DNA of 64,000 nucleotides from WHSW01 sp963851045 (GTDB taxonomy: Bacteria; Actinomycetota; Thermoleophilia; Solirubrobacterales; 70-9): assembly GCA_963851045.1 (NCBI GenBank), contig CAWKNC010000002.1, positions 806,001-870,000 on the forward strand. The letters are read 5' to 3'. How positions within the stretch are numbered: the stretch's first letter is position 1; every line of letters starts with the position of its first letter. The notes under the pieces are model-generated. The model did not search any database. It was not told the origin of the DNA and saw only the letters and a list, made by a program, of their open reading frames with translations. The translations under genes and the position numbers were made by a program. This document shows, piece by piece, positions 25,924-33,924 of this stretch.

Positions 25924-26454
25924 GTGTTCAGGCGACGGATCGCTGGAGTGACGTTGGCGGCGCTGGCCGTCGGCGCGGTAGGGCTGGCATTGGTCTCATC
26001 CGGAGCCGCGGCCGACACGATGAGAGGGTCGCCCGCAAGGATCGCGGTCGACCTCGAAGGGACCGGAAGCGGTCAGGTGGTCTCCACGCCGGCCCTGATC
26101 GACTGCCCAGACTCCCGGTGCGTGGCGGCGGCGGAGACCGGCCAGCAGTACACGCTCACCGCTACCCCAGACGCGGGCTCGTCCTTTGTGGGGTTCGTCG
26201 GTCCCTGCGACTCGGTCGCCGGTAACTCCTGCACTTTCGTGGCCCAGTCCGGAAGCAGCGTCTTCCGGGTGGGGTTCGACAAGGGCGCTGATGCTGGATC
26301 GACGGCCTGCGACAAGGCGAAAGCAAAGCTGGCGGCTGCGAAGGAGAGGCTGAAGCGACTCCAGCAGGGCGGCGGCTCGGACCGCAGCATTGCCAAGGCC
26401 AAGCAGAAGGTCAAGAAGGCCAAGAAAAAGAAGAAGAAGAAGTGCGCCGCATGA
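25924..26454 (+). CDS. Secreted protein with bacterial repeat domain and polylysine tail
   Basis: A 176-residue protein. The GTG start has a strong GGAGGTGG ribosome binding site, and a TAGGGT box stands upstream (about 25885). The signal peptide (VTLAALAVGAVGLALVSSGAAA) leads into one 'bacterial repeat' unit: GTGSGQVVSTPALIDCPDSRC, YTLTATPDAGSSFVGFVGPC, two likely disulphides. A coiled, charged region follows, ending in KAKKKKKKKCAA. The basic tail may bind acidic wall polymers (inference). Function unknown. Confidence 0.8.
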   Translation: MFRRRIAGVTLAALAVGAVGLALVSSGAAADTMRGSPARIAVDLEGTGSGQVVSTPALIDCPDSRCVAAAETGQQYTLTATPDAGSSFVGFVGPCDSVAGNSCTFVAQSGSSVFRVGFDKGADAGSTACDKAKAKLAAAKERLKRLQQGGGSDRSIAKAKQKVKKAKKKKKKKCAA

Positions 26455-26517
26455 CGGCGTGCTGATCCCGGCGCCCAGTCCGTCGCCGGAGGTCGCGAGC
26501 TAGACTACGCGCCTCGC

Positions 26518-26591
26518 GCGGCTGTAGCTCAGCTGGCTAGAGCGTCTGCTTGCCATGCAGAAGGTCGTGGGTTCGAATCCCATCAGCCGCT
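26518..26591 (+). tRNA. tRNA-Gly (anticodon GCC)
   Basis: A 74-base cloverleaf. Acceptor GCGGCTG pairs with CAGCCGC, the anticodon stem TCTGC/GCAGA encloses TTGCCAT (anticodon GCC), the T arm has GGTTCGAATCC, and the discriminator is U, as expected for glycine. CCA is not encoded. A TAGACT -10 box lies 10 bases upstream and a strong terminator follows. Confidence 0.97.
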
Positions 26592-26596
26592 CTCTT

Positions 26597-26633
26597 GAGC
26601 GTCCCCGTCAACTCGCGACGGGGGCGCTCTTTT
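26597..26633 (+). terminator. Rho-independent terminator after tRNA-Gly
   Basis: GAGCGTCCCCGTC pairs with GACGGGGGCGCTC around a short loop and is followed by TTTT. It begins 6 bases after the tRNA 3' end. Confidence 0.88.
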
Positions 26634-26717
26634 CGTAGGTGGCGCCGATCCTCGCGGCGTCCGACCCCTTGCGAACCCAGGCCCGAACGTCGCTGAATGC
26701 CGCCTATAGGACTAACT

Positions 26718-26758
26718 CCGCGACGTTCGGCGCGGGGTGGCCGCGACGTTCGGCGCGG
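26718..26758. repeat. Two 18-bp direct repeats, each a small hairpin
   Basis: CCGCGACGTTCGGCGCGG occurs at 26718-26735 and again at 26741-26758, 5 bases apart. Each copy has inverted ends (CCGCG...CGCGG). They lie just beyond the 3' end of the 40-residue small gene on the minus strand and may act as a processing or termination structure. The 26592-26770 interval otherwise shows only the tRNA terminator. Confidence 0.55.
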
Positions 26759-26770
26759 AGGCGGCCGCGG

Positions 26771-26893
26771 CTAGCGGCGGAGGCGCAGGTGCCGGTGCAG
26801 GTGCAGCGCCAGCCAGGCGCGCGCCAGCAGCAGGCTGCCGCTGGCGCCGACCAGTTCTTCCACCGGGACACCGCCCACGTGCGCGACGATCAC
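26771..26893 (-). CDS. Proposed 40-residue membrane-associated small protein
   Basis: Reading from GTG 26893, which overlaps the DUF899 stop as GTGA, gives 40 residues: VIVAHVGGVPVEELVG, a hydrophobic stretch ASGSLLLARAWLALHL, and an arginine/histidine-rich end (HRHLRLRR). This is one short membrane helix with a positive cytosolic tail. The GTGA overlap and the sensible topology argue for a real gene. I believe HxGGxPxEE small proteins recur in Thermoleophilia, but I cannot check that here. Confidence 0.5.
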   Translation of the reverse strand: MIVAHVGGVPVEELVGASGSLLLARAWLALHLHRHLRLRR

Positions 26894-27648
26894 GACTGCG
26901 AGCCGCTGGCCTCGGGGTGCGCGGCGCGGTACCGAGCTGCCATCTCCTCGAAGTCCGCAGCTGTGGCCGTCTCCGTCTCGGCGATTCCGTACTCATCGTG
27001 GCGTCGGACCCAGGTGGCGGGTTGGTCTTGCGGGTACCCCTCCGGTGAGTCCTCCCACGTCTCCTGGCGCCCCAGCGGGGTGATATCGAGGTACGCCCAC
27101 AACCCGCCCAGAGCCTCGTCGCCGCGGCCGTCGACGAAGTAGGTCCGAAACACGCGCTCGTCCTCGCGAAAGAACACGTTGGTGCCATGCCACTCGGCGA
27201 CGTCGAAGTCGGCATCGAAGTCGTCGGTGAGCGTGTACCAGGGAATCGAGTCCCAGCCCATCCGCGCCTTCCACCGGTCGAGGTCGGCCTGTGGAGCACG
27301 CGAGATGAGCGCGATGGTGGTGTCGCGGGCGTTGAGGTGGGCCGGATGCGTGATCTGGTCGGTGACCCAGGAGCAGCCCGGGCAGCCGCTCTCGGGCCAG
27401 CCCATGACGCCGGGCTCGAAGAAGTGGCGGTAGATGATCAGCTGGCTGCGGCCCTCGAACAGGTCGAGCAGGCTGGCCGGGCCGTCCGCGCCGACGAACT
27501 CGTAGTCCTTGGTCACCTCTAGGCGCGGCATCCGCCGTCGCTCGGCGGCAAGCGCGTCCCGGGCGTGGGTCAGCTCCTTCTCCTTCGCGAGCAGCCGCTC
27601 GCGCTCAGCTTTCCACTCGTCCGCTGAAACGATGGGAGGCAGGTTCAT
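26890..27648 (-). CDS. DUF899 family thioredoxin-fold protein (copy 1)
   Basis: A 252-residue cytosolic protein of the DUF899/AhpC-TSA-like family. It shows FVGADGPASLLDLFEGRSQLIIYRHFF, the conserved GCPGCSWVTDQITH with a CxxC-like pair, and IPWYTLTDDFDADF. The fold resembles peroxiredoxins, but activity is unproven. The ATG at 27648 has an AAGGAG site. It diverges from the ECF sigma gene (82 bases). A second family member lies at 32340. Confidence 0.9.
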   Translation of the reverse strand: MNLPPIVSADEWKAERERLLAKEKELTHARDALAAERRRMPRLEVTKDYEFVGADGPASLLDLFEGRSQLIIYRHFFEPGVMGWPESGCPGCSWVTDQITHPAHLNARDTTIALISRAPQADLDRWKARMGWDSIPWYTLTDDFDADFDVAEWHGTNVFFREDERVFRTYFVDGRGDEALGGLWAYLDITPLGRQETWEDSPEGYPQDQPATWVRRHDEYGIAETETATAADFEEMAARYRAAHPEASGSQS

Positions 27649-27729
27649 CTCGTTCTCCTTCTTGGTGGTCTTGTCGTTATAGACCCCGGGGATCCGGCAA
27701 ACGGAACGGCCGATTCGTTTTGAGCTGAG

Positions 27730-28734
27730 ATGGTGTCGGTATCGGTGATGATCATGAAGGCAGACGGAGATGAGGCGTTTCGCGAGCTCACCCAGCCGTA
27801 CGCCCGCGAGCTGCAGGTGCACTGCTATCGGATGCTGGGCTCGGTTCAGGACGCTGAGGACCTCGTGCAGGAGACTCTCCTCGCCGCTTGGCGCGCGCTA
27901 GACGAGTTCGAGGGCCGCTCTTCGATGCGAACGTGGCTGTACCGGATCGCAACCAACCGCTGTCTCAACGCGCTGCGCGATCGGTCGCGCCGCCCCCAGG
28001 AGGTGCAGGCGATGCCGGATCCACCCGTGCCGACCAGACAAACGGAACCCTTGTGGCTTGAGCCCTACCCGGATGTCCTTTTGGAGGGCATTGCCGACAG
28101 CGCCCCTGGACCGAGCGCCCGATACGAGGCTCGCGAGGCGGTCTCGCTCGCGTTCATCACTGGCCTGCAGCGCTTACCCCCGCTCCAGCGTGCGGTGATC
28201 GTCTTGCGCGACGTGCTCGGTTTTCACACGGATGAGGCCGCCGAGATGCTCGAGACGAGCGAGGGCTCGGTCAAGGGAGCGCTGCAGCGCGCAAGGGCAA
28301 CGGTTGAGGCGCGGCGCTTCACAGACCGCGAACGTGCGCCGCTGCCGGACTCTGCGGACGAGCGTGAGTTGAGCGGACGTTTTGCGGAGGCGGTCGAAAG
28401 CGGCAACGTCGACGATGTGATCGCCCTTCTGACCACAGACGCGCTCCTGACGATGCCGCCGCAACCGCTCGAGTACCAGGGCCATACCGCGATCGGAGAG
28501 TTCCTCGCGCAGCGTGCCGAGCTCCGGGGGGGAGCCCTGCGCACCGTTCCGACTCGCGCCAACGGCCAGCCGGCATTCGGCTGCTACCTCCCGGACCCGC
28601 ACGCCGGCGTCGCGCGGCCATATGGGTTGATCGTGATCACGCTCGCCAGCGGTGCCGTCGAAGCGATCACCTGGTTCAGCGACACGGCTGTGTTTCGCAG
28701 CTTTGGGTTACCCCGGAACCTGCCGACCACCTGA
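27730..28734 (+). CDS. ECF sigma factor with C-terminal SnoaL-like domain (SigJ/SigG-like)
   Basis: A 334-residue extracytoplasmic-function sigma factor. Region 2 is YARELQVHCYRMLGSVQDAEDLVQETLLAAWRAL and region 4 is LPPLQRAVIVLRDVLGFHTDEAAEMLETSEGSVKGALQRAR. An about 120-residue C-terminal SnoaL/NTF2-like domain (FAEAVESGNVDDVIALLTTDA) follows, which in related ECF groups replaces an anti-sigma factor as activity control. In-frame ATGs at 27730, 27748 and 27754 are all possible starts. Divergent from DUF899 copy 1. Confidence 0.9.
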   Translation: MVSVSVMIMKADGDEAFRELTQPYARELQVHCYRMLGSVQDAEDLVQETLLAAWRALDEFEGRSSMRTWLYRIATNRCLNALRDRSRRPQEVQAMPDPPVPTRQTEPLWLEPYPDVLLEGIADSAPGPSARYEAREAVSLAFITGLQRLPPLQRAVIVLRDVLGFHTDEAAEMLETSEGSVKGALQRARATVEARRFTDRERAPLPDSADERELSGRFAEAVESGNVDDVIALLTTDALLTMPPQPLEYQGHTAIGEFLAQRAELRGGALRTVPTRANGQPAFGCYLPDPHAGVARPYGLIVITLASGAVEAITWFSDTAVFRSFGLPRNLPTT

Positions 28735-28738
28735 GGGG

Positions 28739-28760
28739 GCCGGGCTGAGGCTCGCCCGGC
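28739..28760 (+). terminator. Possible stem-loop terminator after the ECF sigma gene
   Basis: GCCGGGC pairs with GCCCGGC around an 8-base loop, 5 bases after the stop codon. No T run follows, so its strength is doubtful. Confidence 0.4.
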
Positions 28761-28812
28761 ATGGCAATTCGCCGCTCAACCCGATCGATTGACGGCGTCC
28801 TGATCCGCGCCG

Positions 28813-28841
28813 TTGCGGGGGTCGCCCGCTGGGTGTAGGGT
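28813..28841 (+). promoter_or_regulatory. Putative promoter of the TolB-like gene
   Basis: TTGCGG (28813-28818), a 17-base spacer and TAGGGT (28836-28841). The GTG start is 7 bases after the -10 box, so the transcript would be leaderless. Confidence 0.5.
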
Positions 28842-28848
28842 CGACGAC

Positions 28849-30546
28849 GTGTTTTCAGGGGGCTTTCGACGCAGCAGCACACCGGATCGCAGCGGGACCG
28901 TCGCCAAGTACGTGGCCGGCGCGGCCACTGTGCTGCTCTCGTCACTCGCGGTTGTCGGTTTCGCGCCGCCGGCGGGAGCCACCCCCGTCGCTGGTGAGAA
29001 CGGTCGCATCGTCCTGGCGAGCTACCAGAACTTCGGTATCGCGCGGGTCGAGCTCTTCCTGTTGCCGGTCCCGTTCTCGACAGGCGGGGGGACTCTCAGC
29101 CCGCCGATTGCCACATCGGCTACCGAGCGCCACCGCCACCCGACGTGGTCGCCGGACCGAACCAAGATTGCCTACGCACGCGGGATCTCGGCTAATGACA
29201 CTTACGACATCTTCGTGCAGGACCTGACGCAGCCCCTGGGCGCGGGGAATCCGGTCAACATCACTCAGTCGGCTGGCTCGAGCGAGGACCGGCCCGCGTG
29301 GGCTCCCAACGGCACGCATATCGCGTTCGAGAAGCACCCGAACGCAACGCCCGCCGATCGCGACGTCATCGTTTCGCTCACCAACGGGGGCGGCCAGACG
29401 AACATCACCAACACGGTCGGCGCCATCGAGGGCAAGCCGGCGTGGCACCCCTTCTCGTCGACCATCTTCTACGAGAAGGGCAACGCGCAGAACCCGGCCG
29501 TCAACACCGACATCGTCAGACGGTCGATCTCCTTCCCCAACAACGTCCCCACGGTGGGAGCGGAGACACTCGCCGTTGCAGACGACGCCAACCGCCCCGA
29601 AATCCAGCCCGCGATCTCGCCGAGCGGCGACAAGATTTGTTACGGGACCGGGTACCCCGGTGCTCCCAGCACCGACGTCAAGGTCGCGGCACTCACGGGA
29701 ACGCCGGCGAGCGGGTCAAAGATCTCGATCAATGCCACCTCGTACAACTGCGTCTGGTCGCCCGACAGCACGATGGTCGCCTACACAGCCGGCGCCGGCG
29801 CCGCGGGTGACCTGGTGATGGTGCGCGGGGACGGAACGAGCTCAATCGAGCTTTCGCTCGCGGCCGGGGCTGAGAGACAGGTGAACGCCGACTGGGCGCC
29901 CGACGGTCGTCCTGACTGTCCCAACCTGGCGACCTCGACGACGACCGGCACGCCCATCTCCATCCCGGTGGCCTGCAACGACACCGGCCCCGAATACGAA
30001 CGCAGCAACGTGCGCGAGTTCATCACCGCGCAGCCGCAGAACGGGACCACGGATCAAGACCTGGCCGGGGACCCCGTCACCTACACGCCGAACGCCGGCT
30101 TTGTCGGCGTCGACACCTTCGAGATCGGCAGCTTTGACGAGTTCGGCTTCGGAAGCGACCGCGGCACGGTGGTGGTGACCGTTAACGCGCCTCCGCCGGG
30201 AGGCAACGATCCTCCACCCGGCGGCGCCGACACAACGCCACCGATCGGAACGCTCACCGGTAAGGGCAAGCAGGACGTCGACAGGCTGAAGCTGATCGCC
30301 GGCTCCAACGAGGCCGCGACGGCCAGCGGCAAGTCGTCAAAGCCCGCGACCTCGAAGACCGCGAGTTCGGCGATTGCCGCAAACGACACAGCCAAGCTGA
30401 AGTTCAAGCTCAAGAAGAAGCCGCTGAAGAAGATGAAGCGCCGGATCGCCAAGGGCAAGAAGCCCAAGGCCAAAATCACGGTCACCTTCACCGACGCGGC
30501 CGGAAACCAGTCCACCGTCCGGAAGGCAGTCAGGCTCAAGGACTGA
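28849..30546 (+). CDS. Secreted TolB-like beta-propeller protein with lysine-rich C-terminal domain
   Basis: About 565 residues from GTG 28849. The signal peptide (AATVLLSSLAVVGFAPPAGA) is followed by WD40/PD40-type repeats (HPTWSPDRTKIAYA, PAWAPNGTHIAFE, PAISPSGDKICYG, CVWSPDSTMVAYT) forming a propeller. Next is a Big_9/cadherin-like segment (DPVTYTPNAGFVGVDTFEI), a proline/glycine linker, and a final domain rich in lysine (KLKFKLKKKPLKKMKRR) ending in FTDAAGNQSTVRKAVRLKD. Probably binds wall or ligand outside the cell; the ligand is unknown. Confidence 0.84.
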   Translation: MFSGGFRRSSTPDRSGTVAKYVAGAATVLLSSLAVVGFAPPAGATPVAGENGRIVLASYQNFGIARVELFLLPVPFSTGGGTLSPPIATSATERHRHPTWSPDRTKIAYARGISANDTYDIFVQDLTQPLGAGNPVNITQSAGSSEDRPAWAPNGTHIAFEKHPNATPADRDVIVSLTNGGGQTNITNTVGAIEGKPAWHPFSSTIFYEKGNAQNPAVNTDIVRRSISFPNNVPTVGAETLAVADDANRPEIQPAISPSGDKICYGTGYPGAPSTDVKVAALTGTPASGSKISINATSYNCVWSPDSTMVAYTAGAGAAGDLVMVRGDGTSSIELSLAAGAERQVNADWAPDGRPDCPNLATSTTTGTPISIPVACNDTGPEYERSNVREFITAQPQNGTTDQDLAGDPVTYTPNAGFVGVDTFEIGSFDEFGFGSDRGTVVVTVNAPPPGGNDPPPGGADTTPPIGTLTGKGKQDVDRLKLIAGSNEAATASGKSSKPATSKTASSAIAANDTAKLKFKLKKKPLKKMKRRIAKGKKPKAKITVTFTDAAGNQSTVRKAVRLKD

Positions 30547-30712
30547 CGGCGTCCCCCGACGGGATCTTTTCGTCGAGGGCGGTTTCGGGTTCTTTCTCTT
30601 GGGTAACGGCCCACCCGCGGCGGCTCGGGAGACCCTCGAGTGGCCGTAAGAGAGGTGGGATCGCGGCTCAGGAGGTCGTGGACCGCTGCTCGACGATCTA
30701 AGGAGAGGAAGT

Positions 30713-32257
30713 ATGAAGAGAGTTTCGTTCGCGGCCGCAGTCGCTGTGGCCGCCATGCTCGTCCTCGCCCCGGTTGCCTCGGCCATCGACAAGGTCAACA
30801 CCCAGCAGCTTCGCAAGGGTGTGACCCTCGACGGCGTCTTGGAGCACGAGCGGGCGTTTTACGAAATCGCGTTGGCCAACGGTGGCAACCGCGCCGCGGC
30901 GACGCCCGGCTATGAGGCCTCGGTTGCATATGTTCAGCAACGGCTTGAAGCCGCGGGATACGACGTCACGCTGGAGCCGTTTGAGTTCGCGCAGTGGACC
31001 CAGAACGGTCCTTCGACCTTGGAGCGGATCAGCCCGAATCCGGCGGTCTTCGCTGAGGACAGCGACTACATCGTCTCTCAGTTCTCGGCCGGCGGTGACG
31101 TGACGGCGGAGGTCTTCGTCGCTGGCAATACCACGGTTCCGCCACCGGCTGGGCCCGGGACGGGCGCAAGCGGATGCGACCCCGCCGACCTCAACGGCGC
31201 GGCCGGCAAGATCGCGCTGATCCAGCGCGGGACCTGTCCGTTCACGCAGAAGTTCGAGAACGCTGACGCGGCCGGTGCCGTGGCGGCGCTGATTTTCAAC
31301 GATGGCGGCGAGGGCCGAGAGGAACCCCTCTTCATCACCGCACCGACGGACATGTCGGTTCCCGCGGCGATGATCAGCAACGACGTCGGTGAGGAGATCT
31401 ACAACCAGGCACAGTCGGGCCCGGTCACGCTCCACATGGTCGTCGACGCAACGACGACGCCGACCGTCCAGCACAACGTCATCGCCGAGACAGGGGGCAA
31501 CCCTGACCGCACGACGGTCGTCGGCGCCCACCTCGACGCTGTGGAGGCGGGCATCAACGACAACGGATCCGGCTCCTCGGCGATCCTCGAGATCGCGGAG
31601 GAAATGGCGCAGCTCCCGAAGGAGCCGCGAAACCGCATCCGCTTCGCCTGGTGGGGAGCGGAGGAATCCGGGCTCGTCGGCTCGACCGCGTACGTCGAGG
31701 AGTTGACCAATACTGAGCTCGCTCAGATCGAGTCGAACCTCAACTTCGACATGGTCGGCTCGCCGAACTTCGTCCGGTTCGTCTACGACGGCGACCTGTC
31801 GGATTCTCCACCGCCGCCAAGTGGCGCGCCGGCGGGGTCGGCTCAGATCGAGCACATGTTCCAGCGCTACTTCCAGCGCCAGGGATTGGTGACCGATCCG
31901 ACGCCGTTCAGCGGCCGTTCCGACTACGGTCCGTTCATCGAGAACGGTGTTCCGGCTGGTGGCCTGTTCACCGGAGCCGAGGGAATCAAGACCGAGGCGC
32001 AGGAGGCCAGGTACGGCGGTTTCGCCGGCGCACCCTATGACGAGTGCTACCACGAGGCCTGCGACACGTTCTTCAACCTCAGCTACGTGGCGCTCGATCA
32101 GAACTCAGACGCCGCGGCGCATGCGGCCCTGACGCTCGGTTCGTCGCGAAGCGCGATCACCGAGGAGGAGGGCGCCGCAAAGGAGCGCGTGAAGGGCTCC
32201 AAGCGTGGCAAGCACGTGAAGTACTGGAAGTACACCGGTCCGTTCCGGGTCCGCTAG
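30713..32257 (+). CDS. Secreted M28 aminopeptidase with PA domain
   Basis: A 514-residue zinc exopeptidase. Signal peptide (FAAAVAVAAMLVLAPVASA). A PA insert is recognised by GKIALIQRGTCPFTQKFENA. M28 metal ligands are in VVGAHLDAVEAGINDNGSGSS, WWGAEESGLVGS, NFDMVGSPN and CYHEACDTF. It resembles Streptomyces aminopeptidase S / LAP. A strong AAGGAGAGG ribosome binding site precedes ATG 30713. The 166 bases upstream hold no gene I can support. A perfect hairpin follows the stop. Confidence 0.94.
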   Translation: MKRVSFAAAVAVAAMLVLAPVASAIDKVNTQQLRKGVTLDGVLEHERAFYEIALANGGNRAAATPGYEASVAYVQQRLEAAGYDVTLEPFEFAQWTQNGPSTLERISPNPAVFAEDSDYIVSQFSAGGDVTAEVFVAGNTTVPPPAGPGTGASGCDPADLNGAAGKIALIQRGTCPFTQKFENADAAGAVAALIFNDGGEGREEPLFITAPTDMSVPAAMISNDVGEEIYNQAQSGPVTLHMVVDATTTPTVQHNVIAETGGNPDRTTVVGAHLDAVEAGINDNGSGSSAILEIAEEMAQLPKEPRNRIRFAWWGAEESGLVGSTAYVEELTNTELAQIESNLNFDMVGSPNFVRFVYDGDLSDSPPPPSGAPAGSAQIEHMFQRYFQRQGLVTDPTPFSGRSDYGPFIENGVPAGGLFTGAEGIKTEAQEARYGGFAGAPYDECYHEACDTFFNLSYVALDQNSDAAAHAALTLGSSRSAITEEEGAAKERVKGSKRGKHVKYWKYTGPFRVR

Positions 32258-32277
32258 CCCGAAACGGACGCCCCAGC

Positions 32278-32307
32278 GGCCGGCGCTCGCACCCGCGAGC
32301 GCCGGCC
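32278..32307 (+). terminator. Perfect 13-bp hairpin after the M28 peptidase
   Basis: GGCCGGCGCTCGC and GCGAGCGCCGGCC pair perfectly around ACCC. CCCC and GGGG flank it and could extend the stem. There is no T tract. It separates the peptidase from the next promoter (TACACT at 32326). Confidence 0.6.
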
Positions 32308-32339
32308 AGGGGCGATAAACGCGCATACACTGAGTCGCA

Positions 32340-33065
32340 ATGACCGTCGCTCGACCGCCCGTCGTCTCCCAGGCCGAATGGGAGGCTGCGCTGGCGTCTC
32401 TGGCCGAGCGCGAGGCGGAGGTCGGCGCCGCGATGCACGAGCTCGGCGCCGCGCGCAAGCGGATGCCGATGGTGCGGGTGGAGCGCGACTACCGCTTCGA
32501 AGGGCCCGACGGCGACCTGTCGCTGCTCGATCTGTTCGACGGGCGCAGCCAGCTCATCCTCTACCGGTTCTTTTTCGAGGAAGGGGTCGGGGGCTGGCCG
32601 GACGCCGGGTGCGTCGGCTGCTCGTCGGTTGGCGACGCGATCCCTCAGCTCGGGCTCCTGCACTCGCGCGACATCACCTTCGCGATGGTCTCGCCGGCAC
32701 CACAGGAGAACCTGCGCGGATACGCCGAGCGGATGGGGTGGACCCACGTTCCCTGGTACACGATTGCCACCGAGAGCTTCTCGGCCGACTTCGGCGTCGA
32801 CCAGTGGTTCGGCTTCAACGTCTTCCTTCGCGACGGCGACGACGTCTTTCGCACCTACTTCCTTCAAAACGGGCGGATGGTTCAGCAGATCGGGAGCATC
32901 TGGACGCTGTTCAACCTCGCGCCCTACGGCGGGCAGTCCGAGGACGAGGACGCGCCAGAGGGCTGGCCGCAGGCGCCGGACTCGTTCTGGTTTCGCCGCA
33001 GCGACGAGTTCGACGAGCCGCCGCCATCGGCCGCCGGCGGATCGCCCCCGACACGCGGGGCGTAG
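32340..33065 (+). CDS. DUF899 family thioredoxin-fold protein (copy 2)
   Basis: A 241-residue paralogue of the protein at 26890, with the same layout: FEGPDGDLSLLDLFDGRSQL, the conserved GCVGCSSVGDAIPQL and VPWYTIATESFSADFGVDQWFGFNVF. The cysteine pair is CVGC instead of CPGC. Expected to be cytosolic and redox-related (inference from fold). The ATG is 8 bases after a TACACT box without a ribosome binding site. Confidence 0.9.
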   Translation: MTVARPPVVSQAEWEAALASLAEREAEVGAAMHELGAARKRMPMVRVERDYRFEGPDGDLSLLDLFDGRSQLILYRFFFEEGVGGWPDAGCVGCSSVGDAIPQLGLLHSRDITFAMVSPAPQENLRGYAERMGWTHVPWYTIATESFSADFGVDQWFGFNVFLRDGDDVFRTYFLQNGRMVQQIGSIWTLFNLAPYGGQSEDEDAPEGWPQAPDSFWFRRSDEFDEPPPSAAGGSPPTRGA

Positions 33066-33122
33066 GGCTGACGGTCGTCCAGAGCGGCGATTGAGGGTTG
33101 TGGGTTGCGGGCGTCCGGGGGC

Positions 33123-33279
33123 GCTGGCTAACCTCCTGCGCTCGGATAATCGGTAAAGCCGAGTTTCGGGCCCACGGGCCCGGGAGCGGGGGAACCACCT
33201 GTTTTGGGGCTAACCCACCGTCGTGGGGGCGCAGGCTCTTTCAGCGCCAGCCCGTCAGCTAACCCCGTAGGCCAACGAA
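33123..33279 (+). promoter_or_regulatory. Cyclic di-AMP riboswitch (ydaO/yuaA type)
   Basis: The 3' part carries the signature CCCGTCAGCTAACCCCGTAG followed by GC. The 5' part has CTCGG...CCGAG, GGGGGAACCAC and a GGGGCTAACCC stretch as in actinobacterial members that precede cell-wall hydrolases. It ends about 13 bases before the GTG of the M23 peptidase, with the AAGGAGG ribosome binding site beside the closing stem. c-di-AMP binding to this class usually lowers expression. Confidence 0.85.
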
Positions 33280-33291
33280 GGAGGCAAACAC

Positions 33292-33867
33292 GTGGCGTAC
33301 GTATCCGTGCGAGGAATTGGACTACTTCCGCTTGCGCTGGCGCTGGCCGGTGTGCTGGCGACAATGGCGGTGATCTCCGAGGTCGCAGCCGCCGGCGGCG
33401 GCAGCGGGGGCGTGAGGACGTCGCCCGGCGGGGGAACGACCGCTTCGGGCGAGGGCGTCTTCCCGGTGCGCGCCAAGCACACCTACGGCGACGGATTCGG
33501 CGCCGGACGCGGGCACGAGGGTCAGGACCTGATCGCGAAGTGCGGCAAGGCCGTCGTCGCCGCTCAGCCGGGCCGCGTGCAGATGAACAAGTACCACTCG
33601 GCTGCGGGCAACTACGTCGTCATCGACGGCGCCGGCAAGCTCGAGGACGCTGTCTACATGCACCTGCGAAGCCGCTCCTCGCTGCGCGTTGGCCAAAAGG
33701 TTCTGGCGGGCGATCGGATCGGCCGCGTCGGGGATACGGGTCGAGCGACGACGTGTCATCTGCACTTCGAGCTTTGGTCCAATCCGGGCTACTACGAGGG
33801 CGGCTCGGCCATCGATCCCGAGCCGAGCCTTCGCCTATGGGATAAGGCAAAGCGAAAGCGACGCTGA
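33292..33867 (+). CDS. Secreted M23 (LytM) peptidoglycan endopeptidase
   Basis: A 191-residue zinc metallopeptidase. An N-terminal hydrophobic signal (LLPLALALAGVLATMAVIS) is followed by a glycine/threonine-rich linker. The catalytic domain contains the HEGQD variant of HxxxD, NYVVIDGAGKLEDAVYMHL and HLHFELW. It cleaves peptide cross-bridges in peptidoglycan or activates other hydrolases. GTG 33292 follows an AAGGAGG site and a c-di-AMP riboswitch, linking its expression to turgor or wall state. Confidence 0.93.
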   Translation: MAYVSVRGIGLLPLALALAGVLATMAVISEVAAAGGGSGGVRTSPGGGTTASGEGVFPVRAKHTYGDGFGAGRGHEGQDLIAKCGKAVVAAQPGRVQMNKYHSAAGNYVVIDGAGKLEDAVYMHLRSRSSLRVGQKVLAGDRIGRVGDTGRATTCHLHFELWSNPGYYEGGSAIDPEPSLRLWDKAKRKRR

Positions 33868-33924
33868 ACCGCACCTATTGACACGAGGCCTTCGCCGTGA
33901 GAGAGTCGGCGCTGAGGTCTCGTA

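Noticed and set aside
26639..27142. 167-codon plus-strand frame after tRNA-Gly
   Set aside because: It overlaps DUF899 copy 1 and the small 40-residue gene antisense, starts inside the terminator region and has no recognisable domain.
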